Shown here piece by piece: positions 62,701-63,935 of a DNA stretch of 64,000 nucleotides. The notes below the pieces were generated by a model. It was not told the DNA's origin and ran no database searches. It saw only the letters and a list, made by a program, of their open reading frames with translations. Source of the stretch: Ctenosaura bakeri (lineage: Eukaryota; Chordata; Lepidosauria; Squamata; Iguanidae); the NCBI GenBank assembly GCA_948474755.1, contig CAOLHI010000362.1, positions 434,001 through 498,000 on the forward strand, written 5' to 3'. Position 1 is the stretch's first letter. Each line of letters opens with the position of its first letter. Both the position numbers and the translations under genes were made by a program.

Positions 62701-62858
62701 ATTTCAGATGATTCCTTCCGTACTCGTCCTAGCAACTCTAGTGGGACTGCTGCTTTTTCCTCAACTTCGTCTTTACCATCTTCCTCTCGTAATACAAGTA
62801 ATTCACTTGATCAAAAGAGCAATGGGAGTAAAGAAAGCCATTCGCGGAAGGTTAGCTT
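2478..62858 (+). CDS. PPP4R4: PPP4R4, partial gene (21 internal coding exons)
   Basis: Span of the spliced coding region; each exon is listed separately. PPP4R4 binds the catalytic subunit of protein phosphatase 4 and forms a stable cytosolic complex (established for the mammalian protein). The exons total 2294 nt, about 764 codons, with no stop or frame break. From memory the human protein is about 873 residues; the difference fits about 100 missing N-terminal residues and fewer than 10 missing at the C-terminus. The first about 600 residues are helical HEAT-like repeats (for example [46 protein letters not shown]). A charged coiled-coil segment follows ([20 protein letters not shown]), then a Ser-rich tail. 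Identification rests on recognising the protein sequence and on all 20 exon junctions agreeing in phase. No promoter is in the window, so regulation cannot be read here. Confidence 0.96.
2838..2916. repeat. Fragment of a short interspersed palindromic repeat
   Basis: GAGTAAGCCCCACTGAAAAT followed by TATAGGTTTGTACTTGGAGAATGCAG resembles a common reptile repeat with the core AGTAAGCCCCATTGAA and GTATAGGATTGCA. A fuller copy lies at 3690-3845. Confidence 0.45.
3690..3845. repeat. Short interspersed palindromic repeat
   Basis: Contains GAATAGGATTGCATCCTAAAA, then TACATGTCTAACTCAGAAAG, AATGGGGCATACTC and GTGTAGGATTGGATC. It carries the two inverted halves of the same short repeat, with AGGATTG near each end. 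Confidence 0.5.
4075..4148 (+). CDS. PPP4R4: PPP4R4 coding exon 2 of window
   Basis: A 74-bp exon entered in phase 1 after TTCACAG and leaving in phase 0 before GTAACA. It encodes [20 protein letters not shown] followed by TIRHE. The protein continues directly into [11 protein letters not shown] in the next exon, 13 kb downstream. Confidence 0.95.
4490..4815 (-). mobile_element. LINE 3' region, left half (split by CR1 insertion)
   Basis: The stretch from AGACAGACCAAGACCTGTG to TTCCAAACTTTAACTAATC matches, in inverted orientation, the 3' part of a CR1/L2-superfamily LINE common in reptiles. The matching remainder resumes at about 5857, after a complete interruption by another element. Confidence 0.6.
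4803..5856 (+). mobile_element. CR1 LINE, 5'-truncated, with RT fragment
   Basis: Encodes the end of a reverse transcriptase: [20 protein letters not shown], then FADDTKLGG, the catalytic [YF]ADD motif, near 4961-4972. The downstream CR1 C-terminal region is a 221-codon open frame at 5115-5780 ([47 protein letters not shown]). The 3' end is the typical GGTTGGACTCGATGGC through TCTATGATTCTATGAT. A tag stop at 5048-5050 and a 16-bp tandem duplication at 5106-5137 break the frame. The element is non-functional. Confidence 0.92.
5857..6085 (-). mobile_element. LINE 3' region, right half (split by CR1 insertion)
   Basis: TCTCCTAAATCTCATAATAT through CATATCTCTCCTCACTTGCC continues the element broken off at about 4815. 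The CR1 at 4803-5856 sits inside it. Confidence 0.6.
6086..6670. other. Intron, no recognised feature
   Basis: AT-rich; an open frame at 6083-6319 has no recognisable product. Confidence 0.5.
6677..7418. mobile_element. Inverted-repeat DNA transposon (hAT-like) with tandem core
   Basis: The left arm (GAATCCAGAATTTTCTGAATT, then ATACACGAATC, then AATCTTTTGAATCC) is matched by the inverted right arm (GGATTCAAAAGATTCAG, TCGTGTATTTTGGTGCAGG, GGATTCAAGGATCC). TAATAACT at 6671-6678 and TAATAATG at 7419-7426 look like a diverged 8-bp target duplication. The interior from 6860 to 7110 is a degenerate direct repeat of AGTCTCAAGTCCTGCAA and CTCTAGTCCAGTCTCAG. No transposase frame is present. Confidence 0.65.
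6858..7112 (+). repeat. Degenerate tandem repeat inside the transposon
   Basis: CAAGTCCTGCAA occurs repeatedly, alternating with CTTTAGTCCAGTCTCAGTTC and a poly(A)-rich spacer near 6983. The larger period is about 90 bp, with internal AGTC-rich sub-units. Confidence 0.7.
7427..8838. other. Intron, no recognised feature
   Basis: Several short overlapping open frames at 8106-8685 show no protein similarity I recognise. A (GA)-rich run lies at 8463-8474. Confidence 0.5.
8839..9041. mobile_element. Palindromic MITE, copy 1
   Basis: GCTATTTCTGCCCTACACTG, then TTATAGTGCTATTATTCAAC and TTTCAACATGCTGTGGAATTC, is mirrored by GATGTTGAAACTGAAATCAT and AGCACTATAACGGTGTAGTG. ATA flanks both ends (8836-8838 and 9042-9044). 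Same family as the copies at 13115, 43444 and 59295. Confidence 0.8.
9288..9461. mobile_element. Long imperfect palindrome
   Basis: GAATTCTAAGCAAGTAGTGG and TAGCATTTAGATCAGC (from 9314) return inverted as GCTGATCTAAATGCTACCAC and CTGCTTAGAATTC (to 9427). Weaker symmetry extends outward to CCAGCATC and CAGTGGGAATGCTG. The loop is about 40 bp. It resembles a fold-back transposon; a simple inverted duplication is the alternative. Confidence 0.6.
9502..9637. mobile_element. Short hAT-type MITE
   Basis: The terminal repeats TAGTGGTTTCCAAACTT and AAGTTTGGGAACCACTG are inverted copies. Flanks CTTTAGCG (9494-9501) and GTTTAGCA (9638-9645) match at 6 of 8 positions, as expected for an aged 8-bp hAT duplication. 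The body, with TTTAGCTCCCAAAATTCCTG, is typical of a reptile hAT MITE. Confidence 0.8.
9700..10270. other. Intron, no recognised feature
   Basis: Nothing coding or repetitive recognised. Confidence 0.5.
10277..10353 (+). mobile_element. CR1 LINE 3' end fragment
   Basis: GTCAGCGCAGGGGGTTGGACT, TGGCCTGTGTGGTCTCTTCC and the closing TGATTCTATGATTCTATGA are the standard CR1 3' terminus. Confidence 0.9.
10360..12300. other. Intron, no recognised feature
   Basis: AT-rich unique-looking sequence. TATCTATCTCC-type simple sequence lies near 11095-11130. No gene seen. Confidence 0.5.
12307..12771. mobile_element. GC-rich Harbinger-like non-autonomous transposon
   Basis: Begins GGCCCTTTTCACATGTGG and ends GGTGTGGAAAGGGCC, an inverted terminal repeat. 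It is flanked by TTA at 12304-12306 and 12772-12774, the TWA-type duplication of PIF/Harbinger elements. The 465-bp body is far richer in GC and CpG than its surroundings. An internal hairpin pairs AGATCTGCAGGCAC with GCGCCTGCAGATCT near 12513-12552. No transposase is encoded. Confidence 0.8.
12890..13045 (-). repeat. tRNA-derived SINE, inverted, truncated
   Basis: Reads GGTTCAGGTCATTTCCAAC, ATATGGTGACC, TATCACAGGGTTTTCTTTGC, AGATTTGTTCAGAGTGAG and TTTGCCCTCCTCTGA. This is the reverse complement of the SINE body seen at 27159. Confidence 0.75.
13115..13284. mobile_element. Palindromic MITE, copy 2 (TTA target duplication)
   Basis: GGCCATTTCTGCACTAGCCT through TTCCACTTTCAACATCCTAT is mirrored by ATAGGATGTTGAAAATGGAA and CACTATAACAGGCTAGTGTG. 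TTA lies on both sides (13112-13114 and 13285-13287), matching the Harbinger-like element 340 bp upstream. Confidence 0.85.
13555..14515 (+). mobile_element. CR1 LINE, 5'-truncated, decayed
   Basis: GTGCCTCAAGGTTCTGTCCT encodes the PQGSVL motif, followed by [12 protein letters not shown] RT sequence. Later come [33 protein letters not shown] and [18 protein letters not shown] in shifted frames. The end is CTTCCAACTCTATGATTACATGA. It is more diverged than the copy at 4803. Confidence 0.88.
14520..16640. other. Intron, no recognised feature
   Basis: Contains a C-run at 14580-14589. The 14-mer ATTGGCAGTTATCC occurs twice, near 15543 and 15562. No gene or known element identified. Confidence 0.5.
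16650..16886 (+). repeat. Sauria-type tRNA-derived SINE
   Basis: The tRNA-like head has an A box in GGCGCAGTGGTTAAATGCC and a B box in GAGTTCGATCC. It is followed by GGTTGACTCAGCCTTCCATC, CAGTAAAATGAGTACCCAGC and a (TAAA)n tail. This order is that of Sauria SINEs of squamates, whose tail is thought to be mobilised by BovB LINEs. Confidence 0.88.
17215..17321 (+). CDS. PPP4R4: PPP4R4 coding exon 3 of window
   Basis: Follows a TCTCCCCTCTATAG acceptor and ends at a GTGAGT donor. It encodes [20 protein letters not shown] through [13 protein letters not shown] and leaves in phase 2. This is part of the HEAT-like array. Confidence 0.96.
17681..18125. mobile_element. SPIN-like hAT element with GC-rich core
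   Basis: Terminal repeats CAGTGGTTCTCAACC and GGTTGAGAACTGCTG are inverted, with a perfect 8-bp duplication CCCTAGTG at 17673-17680 and 18126-18133. The subterminal CATGTTGTGGTGACCCCCAA and CCCCCAAAGGGGTCGCGACC, and the palindrome CCTAAGACCATCGGAAATAC with its partner at 18021-18061, match SPIN (Space Invaders) hAT elements as I remember them. The core at 17780-18020 is very GC-rich and unfamiliar. Open frames inside it show no transposase. Confidence 0.88.
18140..20465. other. Intron, no recognised feature
   Basis: AT-rich, nothing coding. No repeat recognised with confidence. Confidence 0.5.
20470..20577 (+). CDS. PPP4R4: PPP4R4 coding exon 4 of window
   Basis: Acceptor CCCTTTTAG, donor GTGAGC. 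It encodes [20 protein letters not shown] and [15 protein letters not shown], a typical HEAT repeat with the D-VR pattern at the inter-helix turn. Four copies of a 17-bp repeat begin 20 bp into the following intron. Confidence 0.96.
20597..20671 (+). repeat. Four copies of a 17-bp repeat next to a splice donor
   Basis: TTTAAATTACTCTAGAA at 20597, 20620, 20638 and 20655, all identical. The array begins 20 bp after exon 4. Confidence 0.95.
20690..21500. other. Intron, no recognised feature
   Basis: Open frame 20920-21132 has no recognisable product. Confidence 0.5.
21521..23340 (-). mobile_element. L2-like LINE, 3' portion, decayed
   Basis: On the - strand the fragments run in RT order. [20 protein letters not shown] is at about 23060. 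[36 protein letters not shown] and [14 protein letters not shown] follow. [20 protein letters not shown] and KLQLVQRK come last. These are motifs of L2/Maui-type reverse transcriptase. The 3' region ends in a short (ATG)n-like tail at 21521-21545. Stops and frameshifts are frequent. Confidence 0.88.
23345..24230. other. Intron, pyrimidine-rich, no recognised feature
   Basis: CT-rich from 23560 to 23970. Open frames at 23659-24008 are low-complexity and not credible genes. Confidence 0.5.
24239..24360. mobile_element. Short MITE fragment, hAT-like
   Basis: GAGGAACTTTTGGCACC and CTGTGACTCCCACAATCTG are mirrored by CCAAACTTCTGGAGGGCCCAAG. This is the pattern of a palindromic reptile MITE, diverged. 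Confidence 0.5.
24430..24560 (-). repeat. tRNA-SINE/MIR-like fragment
   Basis: GATGAGGCTGAAAGATACTG, CCCCAAGGTCATCTAGTAAAC and GACTTGAACTTTGATTTCCC follow the inverted order of a tRNA-derived SINE. It is heavily diverged. Confidence 0.45.
24565..26110. other. Intron, no recognised feature
   Basis: A TATATTT-rich stretch lies at 24665-24715. Several short open frames show no recognisable product. Confidence 0.5.
26117..26238 (+). CDS. PPP4R4: PPP4R4 coding exon 5 of window
   Basis: Acceptor TATTGTAG, donor GTAAGA. It encodes [20 protein letters not shown], then [20 protein letters not shown], another HEAT repeat. It enters in phase 2 and leaves in phase 1. The next intron is only 150 bp. Confidence 0.97.
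26389..26511 (+). CDS. PPP4R4: PPP4R4 coding exon 6 of window
   Basis: The acceptor is a TTCC-repeat polypyrimidine tract ending TTTTTAG; the donor is GTAAGA. It encodes [20 protein letters not shown] through [12 protein letters not shown], in phase 1 at both ends. The TTCC microsatellite forms the splice-site tract. Confidence 0.97.
26661..27055 (-). mobile_element. CR1-like LINE 3' region, inverted
   Basis: GAATCATAGAGCTGGAAAGG at the left, then GGCTCTTTTTGAAGACATCC, ACTGTCAAGATGTTCATTCT and TCTACCCTCCTGTAACC. This is the reverse complement of the CR1 C-terminal and 3' region seen at 5400-5850, from a diverged subfamily. Confidence 0.75.
27159..27345 (+). repeat. tRNA-derived SINE (squamate type)
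   Basis: The head GGTGTAGCGGTTTGAGCGCT (A box) and GGTTTTGAATCCC (B box) are followed by GGAAACCCACTGAATGACC, ACACTCTCTCAGTCTCAAAG, GGCAATGGGAAACCCC and CCAAGAAAAGCCCATAATAG. This is the clearest of the copies in this window. Confidence 0.85.
27514..27555 (+). repeat. 21-bp perfect tandem duplication
   Basis: The 21-bp unit beginning CCAGGAGTATTTTGAGGTCA occurs twice in direct succession. Confidence 0.95.
27560..28850. other. Intron, no recognised feature
   Basis: Open frames at 27552-27950 and 28543-28764 have no recognisable product. Confidence 0.5.
28855..29086. mobile_element. Palindromic MITE-like element
   Basis: GGGCACATCCAGACTAC and GAAATCCCAGATGTTTGTC at the left are mirrored by GACAAAATCTGGGACTT-like sequence and AGTCTGGAAATACTCAC at the right. 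The middle pairs more loosely. Boundaries are approximate. Confidence 0.5.
29100..29555. other. Intron, no recognised feature
   Basis: Nothing coding seen. Confidence 0.5.
29560..29740 (-). repeat. tRNA-SINE/MIR-like fragment, inverted
   Basis: ACATACCCAATATTGCTCAG, TTTAAATCCAGATCTCAAG and CACTGTCCACTGCACTAAC follow the reverse order of a tRNA-SINE head. Diverged. Confidence 0.5.
29804..29973 (+). CDS. PPP4R4: PPP4R4 coding exon 7 of window
   Basis: The acceptor is TTTGTTTGAAG and the donor is GTGAGT. It encodes [20 protein letters not shown], then a Gln/Asn-rich linker ([13 protein letters not shown]), then [15 protein letters not shown]. The linker between helical repeats is the part most likely to vary among species. 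It leaves in phase 0. Confidence 0.96.
30470..30895 (-). mobile_element. LINE 3' region, inverted (same family as 4490/5857)
   Basis: AATACATAAGAACGTCCTAC, GTTTGTCTAATCTTTTTTTA, CATAATTCCATAAGTTGATT and CTTGTACCTGTCTTGAATTT correspond to the family split at 4490 and 5857. It abuts a copy in the opposite orientation. Confidence 0.6.
30896..31250 (+). mobile_element. LINE 3' region, forward copy of same family
   Basis: GTGCTTCTTCATACAGCATA, CTCTGGAATTAACTGCCAC, CTTTAAAAGGGGATTGTATA, GCTGTCAATGACTGCTAGTC and GAATGTTGGATTAGGTAGGC read in the forward direction. Together with the previous piece it forms a head-to-head inverted pair. Confidence 0.6.
31540..31625 (+). repeat. Fragment of an interspersed repeat
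   Basis: CTGCATCCAAAGAAGTAGAT, ATATCCACGAAAGCTCATG and TTAATCTTAAAGATGCTAA belong to a common sauropsid repeat (CCACGAAAGCTCATG core). An inverted trace lies near 39769-39830 (ACGAAACTTAGAGTCCTGTG). I do not assign the family. Confidence 0.5.
31694..31813 (+). CDS. PPP4R4: PPP4R4 coding exon 8 of window
   Basis: A 120-bp, 40-codon exon, phase 0 at both ends, between TTTGTAG and GTAAGT. It encodes [20 protein letters not shown] and [17 protein letters not shown]. Skipping it would keep the frame. Confidence 0.97.
32239..32476 (+). mobile_element. L1 LINE 3' end, 5'-truncated, with target duplication
   Basis: TTCACTATTATGTATATCAC and ATGGTGTTTAAT followed by ATTAATAAAAATTTAAAAAA match the reverse complement of the left end of the L1 at 53025. 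ATAAGAGAAAAAT flanks it exactly at 32239-32251 and 32464-32476. The element is only about 212 bp, with A-rich 5' sequence, an AATAAA signal at about 32441 and a poly(A) tail. Confidence 0.85.
32721..32777 (+). repeat. (TA)n-(GA)n microsatellite
   Basis: A TATATATA run is followed by about 20 GA units. Confidence 0.98.
33024..33216 (+). repeat. tRNA-derived SINE, second head type
   Basis: GGGCTGTAGCTCAGTGCCATA is a tRNA A-box region, followed by TTGTATACAGAAGGATGCTG. The body is CTGGTAAAGATCCTGGCAG and the end is TATAAGGCAGCTTCCTAT, a widespread reptile SINE terminus. The short open frame over it is spurious. Confidence 0.75.
33555..33845 (-). mobile_element. L2-like LINE fragment, inverted
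   Basis: The - strand frame 33569-33790 contains [13 protein letters not shown] and [20 protein letters not shown]. These correspond to the RT region that reads [10 protein letters not shown] and [12 protein letters not shown] in the element at 21521. Confidence 0.75.
34241..34318 (+). CDS. PPP4R4: PPP4R4 coding exon 9 of window
   Basis: A 78-bp, phase-0 exon after TATTTTTCAG and before GTAATA. It encodes [20 protein letters not shown] and QDESLE, part of a HEAT repeat completed in the next exon. Confidence 0.96.
34325..35215. other. Intron, no recognised feature
   Basis: Nothing coding beyond the flanking exons; no repeat named. Confidence 0.5.
35223..35306 (+). CDS. PPP4R4: PPP4R4 coding exon 10 of window
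   Basis: An 84-bp, phase-0 exon after TTTAACTAG and before GTAAGT. It encodes [20 protein letters not shown] followed by the short flexible segment EGGGSDSK. Confidence 0.96.
35820..37600 (+). mobile_element. L2-like LINE, heavily decayed
   Basis: Weak + strand matches to the L2 body: GCAGTCTAAAGATCTGGACA, an LKET-like stretch near 37108, and [23 protein letters not shown] coding near 37230-37290, followed by a 3' UTR-like end. Frames are broken throughout, so only the family is suggested. Confidence 0.5.
37681..37863 (+). CDS. PPP4R4: PPP4R4 coding exon 11 of window
   Basis: The longest exon here: 183 bp, 61 codons, phase 0. It follows a strong TTTTTCTTTTTTCTTCAG acceptor and precedes GTGAGT. 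It encodes [20 protein letters not shown], then [20 protein letters not shown], then a segment ending MLTIIMTN. Confidence 0.97.
37870..39110. other. Intron, mostly unrecognised
   Basis: A short LINE 3'-UTR-like piece (TTTATTTATAACCCATCACT and AACTAGGACTCAAGGCAGC) lies at 38120-38175. Otherwise nothing seen. Confidence 0.5.
39122..39227 (+). CDS. PPP4R4: PPP4R4 coding exon 12 of window
   Basis: The acceptor is CTCTTCCATGGAG and the donor is GTGAGT. It encodes [20 protein letters not shown] and [15 protein letters not shown], leaving in phase 1. A 9.2-kb intron follows. Confidence 0.96.
39235..40610. other. Intron, no recognised gene
   Basis: Contains the repeat trace at 39769-39830 and short open frames near 40094-40439 without recognisable product. 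Confidence 0.5.
40617..40636 (+). repeat. (TG)n microsatellite
   Basis: A run of GTGTGTGT, 20 bp. Confidence 0.95.
40770..42490 (+). mobile_element. BovB/RTE LINE, decayed partial copy
   Basis: The 5' part has AAGCTCCTGGGACAGAGCAG and GGAACATGGAATGTAAGGAG, which gives GTWNVRSMN, the start of the endonuclease. Later come SKLKWIGM and TDDWNAEAE (the GDWNA-like endonuclease motif), [16 protein letters not shown] and PDSPYRNQ. The RT start reads [46 protein letters not shown] and [14 protein letters not shown]. These are in BovB order. Stops and frameshifts are frequent. It ends before the RT catalytic motif. Confidence 0.9.
42495..43440. other. Unclassified intronic stretch, possibly LTR-related
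   Basis: CTTTATTAAAACAGC near 42751 and TATAAATACATT near 43098 recall a poly(A) signal and TATA box on opposite readings, but no boundaries are visible. Open frames on both strands are not recognisable. Confidence 0.3.
43444..43589. mobile_element. Palindromic MITE, copy 3
   Basis: GGCCATTTCCACACTAGACT through TATTCCACTTTGAACATCCT is mirrored by AGGATGTTGAAAGTGGAATA and ATAACAGTCTAGTGTGGAAA ending TGGCC. This is the most symmetric of the four copies. Flanking triplets do not match. Confidence 0.85.
44092..44880 (+). mobile_element. LTR-like sequence (possible solo LTR of an endogenous retroelement)
   Basis: Sequence more GC-rich than its surroundings, with TATA box CTATAAAAACCCC at about 44419, CTGCTGCTCTGTTTGG downstream, and AATAAAATC at about 44703. 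TTGCGGTGGCCTGACCCCGT follows. The order promoter, short transcript, poly(A) signal, U5-like tail is that of an LTR. Ends are uncertain: TGTGTAGGCGG is a candidate left end and CTGACCACA a candidate right end, with no convincing 4-6 bp duplication. No retroviral protein is encoded. Confidence 0.5.
45261..45318 (+). repeat. (GAAGA)n minisatellite
   Basis: About eleven GAAGA units with one variant near the end. Confidence 0.97.
45325..47505. other. Intron, no recognised feature
   Basis: Scattered short open frames only. No repeat identified. Confidence 0.5.
47511..48040. mobile_element. Tigger-like (pogo/mariner) non-autonomous element
   Basis: The left end TAGTTGGCCCTCAACTTTTC with AGGGTTAGGAGCACAGGATC is inverted relative to the right end AAACCTGTGAAAGTTGGGGG and GCAATTG. 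TA follows the right end at 48041-48042; the left dinucleotide is TG. The interior is GC-rich with short open frames that do not resemble transposase. Its left end matches the inverted right end of the element at 61578. Confidence 0.75.
48045..48460. other. Intron, no recognised feature
   Basis: Nothing coding seen before exon 13. Confidence 0.5.
48465..48612 (+). CDS. PPP4R4: PPP4R4 coding exon 13 of window
   Basis: The acceptor is ATTTTTTTCCAG and the donor is GTAACG. It encodes [20 protein letters not shown], an aromatic-rich helix, and [12 protein letters not shown], a HEAT turn. The arginine codon is split with the next exon. Confidence 0.97.
48762..48812 (+). repeat. Imperfect (CA)n/(TA) simple repeat
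   Basis: CACACGCACATACACATATACACACACACC followed by related ACATGCATGG sequence. Confidence 0.8.
48820..50445. other. Intron, no recognised feature
   Basis: AT-rich; open frames at 49382-49564 and 49680-49952 have no recognisable product. Confidence 0.5.
50452..50596 (+). CDS. PPP4R4: PPP4R4 coding exon 14 of window
   Basis: Acceptor TTTCCTCCTGTAG, donor GTATGT. It encodes [20 protein letters not shown] and [20 protein letters not shown], close to the end of the helical-repeat body. It leaves in phase 0. Confidence 0.97.
50910..51400 (-). mobile_element. L2-like LINE 3' UTR, inverted
   Basis: ATACTCTGCCTTTCTCCTAA, GGCATAACCCAAGGCACC, GAGGGAGTCCCACAGCCTGG, TGTGGTGGTGGTGGGACC and GGATCCAAGCTGTATGAG parallel the 3' UTR of the element at 21521-22060 in the same inverted orientation. 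Confidence 0.65.
51474..51698 (-). repeat. tRNA-derived SINE, inverted
   Basis: TTGCTGCGTGTCTTCAAGTC, ATTTCTGACTCCCAGTGACC, TTTGCCCGTGCCTTCCTCTG, GACTTGCCCAAGGTCACCCA and GGAATTAGAACCCTG (reverse of the B box) form a nearly full SINE in reverse. Confidence 0.88.
51700..51880 (-). repeat. tRNA-derived SINE, inverted, second tandem copy
   Basis: AAACCTATCATGAGATTTTC, TTGTTCAGAGAGTGTTTGCC, CTTGCCTTCCTCTGAGGCTG and GGGGATTCAAATGCTGGTCT. Same family and orientation as the copy directly upstream, lacking the first about 50 bp. Confidence 0.85.
52445..52772 (+). mobile_element. CR1 LINE 3' end
   Basis: Begins inside the coding end ([47 protein letters not shown]). It runs to the 3' terminus GGGGGTTGGACTGGGTGGC, TGTGGTCTCTTCCAGCTC, TATGATTCTAT. 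Confidence 0.92.
53025..54352 (-). mobile_element. L1 LINE, 5'-truncated, recent insertion
   Basis: The poly(T) start, ATAATTTTTATTGATTATAC and an AT-rich 3' UTR precede a 212-codon - strand open frame (53721-54359). That frame contains [38 protein letters not shown] and [18 protein letters not shown], the C-terminal part of L1 ORF2. The perfect 18-bp duplication TAGGCATAGTGTGTATGT is at 53007-53024 and 54353-54370. Length about 1.33 kb; the endonuclease and RT core are absent, so it cannot move on its own. Confidence 0.96.
54375..54850. other. Intron, no recognised feature
   Basis: Contains a short GGCA repeat (AGGCAGGCAGGCAGC) at about 54724. Confidence 0.5.
54854..54895 (+). CDS. PPP4R4: PPP4R4 coding exon 15 of window (42-bp exon)
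   Basis: A 14-codon exon, [14 protein letters not shown], between TTTTTTTAACAG and GTAAGT, in phase 0 at both ends. It links the HEAT body to the coiled coil. Skipping it would not change the frame. Confidence 0.95.
54983..55057 (+). CDS. PPP4R4: PPP4R4 coding exon 16 of window
   Basis: A 75-bp, phase-0 exon only 87 bp after the previous one. It encodes [20 protein letters not shown] and LLLEM, the first half of a charged coiled coil. The donor is GTATGT. Confidence 0.96.
55060..56350. other. Intron, no recognised feature
   Basis: A weak, L2-like stretch may lie at 55490-55750, but no frame supports it. Confidence 0.4.
56354..56429 (+). CDS. PPP4R4: PPP4R4 coding exon 17 of window
   Basis: The acceptor is TTCCATAACAG and the donor is GTAAGT. 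It encodes [20 protein letters not shown] and MYEKK: the end of the coiled coil and a basic stretch. It leaves in phase 1. Confidence 0.95.
56435..57340. other. Intron, no recognised feature
   Basis: AT-rich; nothing coding. Confidence 0.5.
57344..57424 (+). CDS. PPP4R4: PPP4R4 coding exon 18 of window
   Basis: Acceptor TTTGTTTTAG, donor GTAAGA. It encodes [20 protein letters not shown] and NASGASS, low-complexity tail sequence. KKRRDS resembles a basophilic kinase site, which is inference only. Confidence 0.92.
57430..58810. other. Intron, no recognised feature
   Basis: A (GGAA)n-like purine run lies near 58500-58525. Open frames around 57499-57852 have no recognisable product. Confidence 0.5.
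58815..58908 (+). CDS. PPP4R4: PPP4R4 coding exon 19 of window
   Basis: Acceptor TGGTTTTAG, donor GTATGT. It encodes [20 protein letters not shown] and [16 protein letters not shown] looks like a basophilic kinase or 14-3-3-type motif (inference). It enters in phase 1 and leaves in phase 2. Confidence 0.94.
59295..59473. mobile_element. Palindromic MITE, copy 4
   Basis: GGCTATTCCTGCAGTACACT through TATTCCACTTTCAACATCTT is mirrored by GGATATTGAAAGTGGAATAA and CACTATAACAGTGTAATGCG with ATGGCC. CAG flanks both sides (59292-59294 and 59474-59476). Confidence 0.82.
59985..60150 (+). mobile_element. L2-like LINE 3' UTR end
   Basis: TTGTGTTGTAAGCCATCTTG and TTGTAAGTCACCCGAGGATG followed by AACAATTTAACTAAATGAAT resemble the forward 3' terminus of the L2-like family. 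Confidence 0.5.
60489..60547 (+). CDS. PPP4R4: PPP4R4 coding exon 20 of window
   Basis: A 59-bp exon after CTACCCTTGCAG and before GTGAGT. It encodes [20 protein letters not shown]. This part of the tail is a few residues shorter than the human protein as I remember it. Confidence 0.92.
60650..61565 (-). mobile_element. L2-like LINE 3' portion, inverted
   Basis: TTCAGGGCTTTAAATGTTAT, ACCAGCACTTTGAATTTAGA, TGGCAGCCAGTGCAATTCCT and TCAAGATCCAACTTCAGTTT parallel 22000-22500 in the same inverted orientation. It is strongly diverged and has no long frame. Confidence 0.7.
61578..62624. mobile_element. Tigger-like (pogo/mariner) non-autonomous element
   Basis: The left end CAGTCAGCCCTCCTCATTCC and the right end ACAAATGTGGAGGACTGACTG form an inverted terminal repeat, flanked by TA at 61576-61577 and 62625-62626. 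The 1047-bp interior is GC-rich, with open frames unlike transposase, and includes a (GA)n run at 62497-62521. Same family as 47511-48040. Confidence 0.8.
62497..62521 (+). repeat. (AG)n microsatellite
   Basis: About twelve AG units inside the Tigger-like element. Confidence 0.97.
62708..62858 (+). CDS. PPP4R4: PPP4R4 coding exon 21 of window (last visible, penultimate)
   Basis: The acceptor is TTTTATTTCAG and the donor is GTAAGT. It encodes [20 protein letters not shown] and a further Ser/Asn-rich stretch ending [11 protein letters not shown]. The last two bases need a base from the next exon. No matching continuation of the LKSRKS type was found before 64000, so the final exon lies outside. 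Reading through the donor gives a TAA after one more codon. Confidence 0.93.
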
Positions 62859-62861
62859 GTA

Positions 62862-63730
62862 AGTGCTCAACTAAAGCTAGGACAGAATGAGAAACTGAAA
62901 CAGGAACTTTGCAGCCTTAAGCTTTTGGACTATTTTTATTATTGTAAAGGATAGATTAAAAGAATGTTCTCAGTATAGACACTTATCTCTCTTTCTCAGT
63001 CTCTCTTTTTCTCCCTCTCCTTCTCTCTCATTGTTGAAGCAATTAACAAACAGAGCTTAAAAATACTTATCAAGAGCAAAATGTTTTGGCTCCCACCTTT
63101 TTCTGTTGCCAGAGATGAAACTGGGCTGCACACTAGGTAGCAGTTAGAACATATGTTATCAGCATTCTTAGTGGATGTTCGTATTGTCCTCTAAGTTGAG
63201 GCTGTGTGGTGTTAGAGTTTTTGGTCTATAAATTCAAAAATTCTCTCTTTTGTCAAAAATATCTCAGTGGGACATTTTGTATCTGTGTATATACTTCAGG
63301 AACCATAGTATTTTAACAACAACCAGTAGCCAGGCATTTCAGCTTGGAACATCAGAGCCCCTCTGATTGGTCCCTGTTTGAGACTGAGGTGCCATTCTCT
63401 TCAGACATTTTGCCAACTGAAGAGGGCAGAAGTTGAAACATTTTGCTTTTGATATGCATTTTTCAGTTCTGTTTGTTTATTGATTGAAGAAATATATATT
63501 TCTCCAATTACTAACTGTAAGAAGTGCTGTTGGTTTGCTTTTTAATCACCTGTAGGTATATGGGTAGGTAGATAAGTATGATGTGCTACGAATTCATGGG
63601 CCTACAGTATGATCTTTCAGTATGATCTTCATATGCATAGCTACTGAAACCCTAAAATCTAACAACATCAGCATTTACCTATTGCTTGACTAACTTTTAC
63701 TCCTTATATGACACACACAAACACACAAAC
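62862..63730. other. Intron after last visible exon, no recognised feature
   Basis: A CTCTCTTTCTC-rich run lies at 62985-63030. No final PPP4R4 exon found. Confidence 0.5.
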
Positions 63731-63734
63731 ACAC

Positions 63735-63935
63735 TTTTTGTTGTTGGGTGCCTTCAAGCCATTTCTGACTTATGGTGACCCTAAAGCAAACCTATCACAG
63801 GGTTTTCTGAGGCTGAGAGTGTCTGATGCACCCAAGATTATCAAGTGGGTTTCCATGGCCAAGCTTGCAATTGAACCCTGGTCTCCAGGGTCATAGTGCA
63901 ACACTTAAACCACTACACCATACTGATGTGAGCTC
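63735..63935 (-). repeat. tRNA-derived SINE, inverted
   Basis: GGGTGCCTTCAAGCCATTTC, CTTATGGTGACCCTAAAGC, CCTATCACAGGGTTTTCTGA, AATTGAACCCTGGTCTCCAG and CACTTAAACCACTACACCA are a near full-length reverse copy of the SINE at 27159. Confidence 0.88.
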
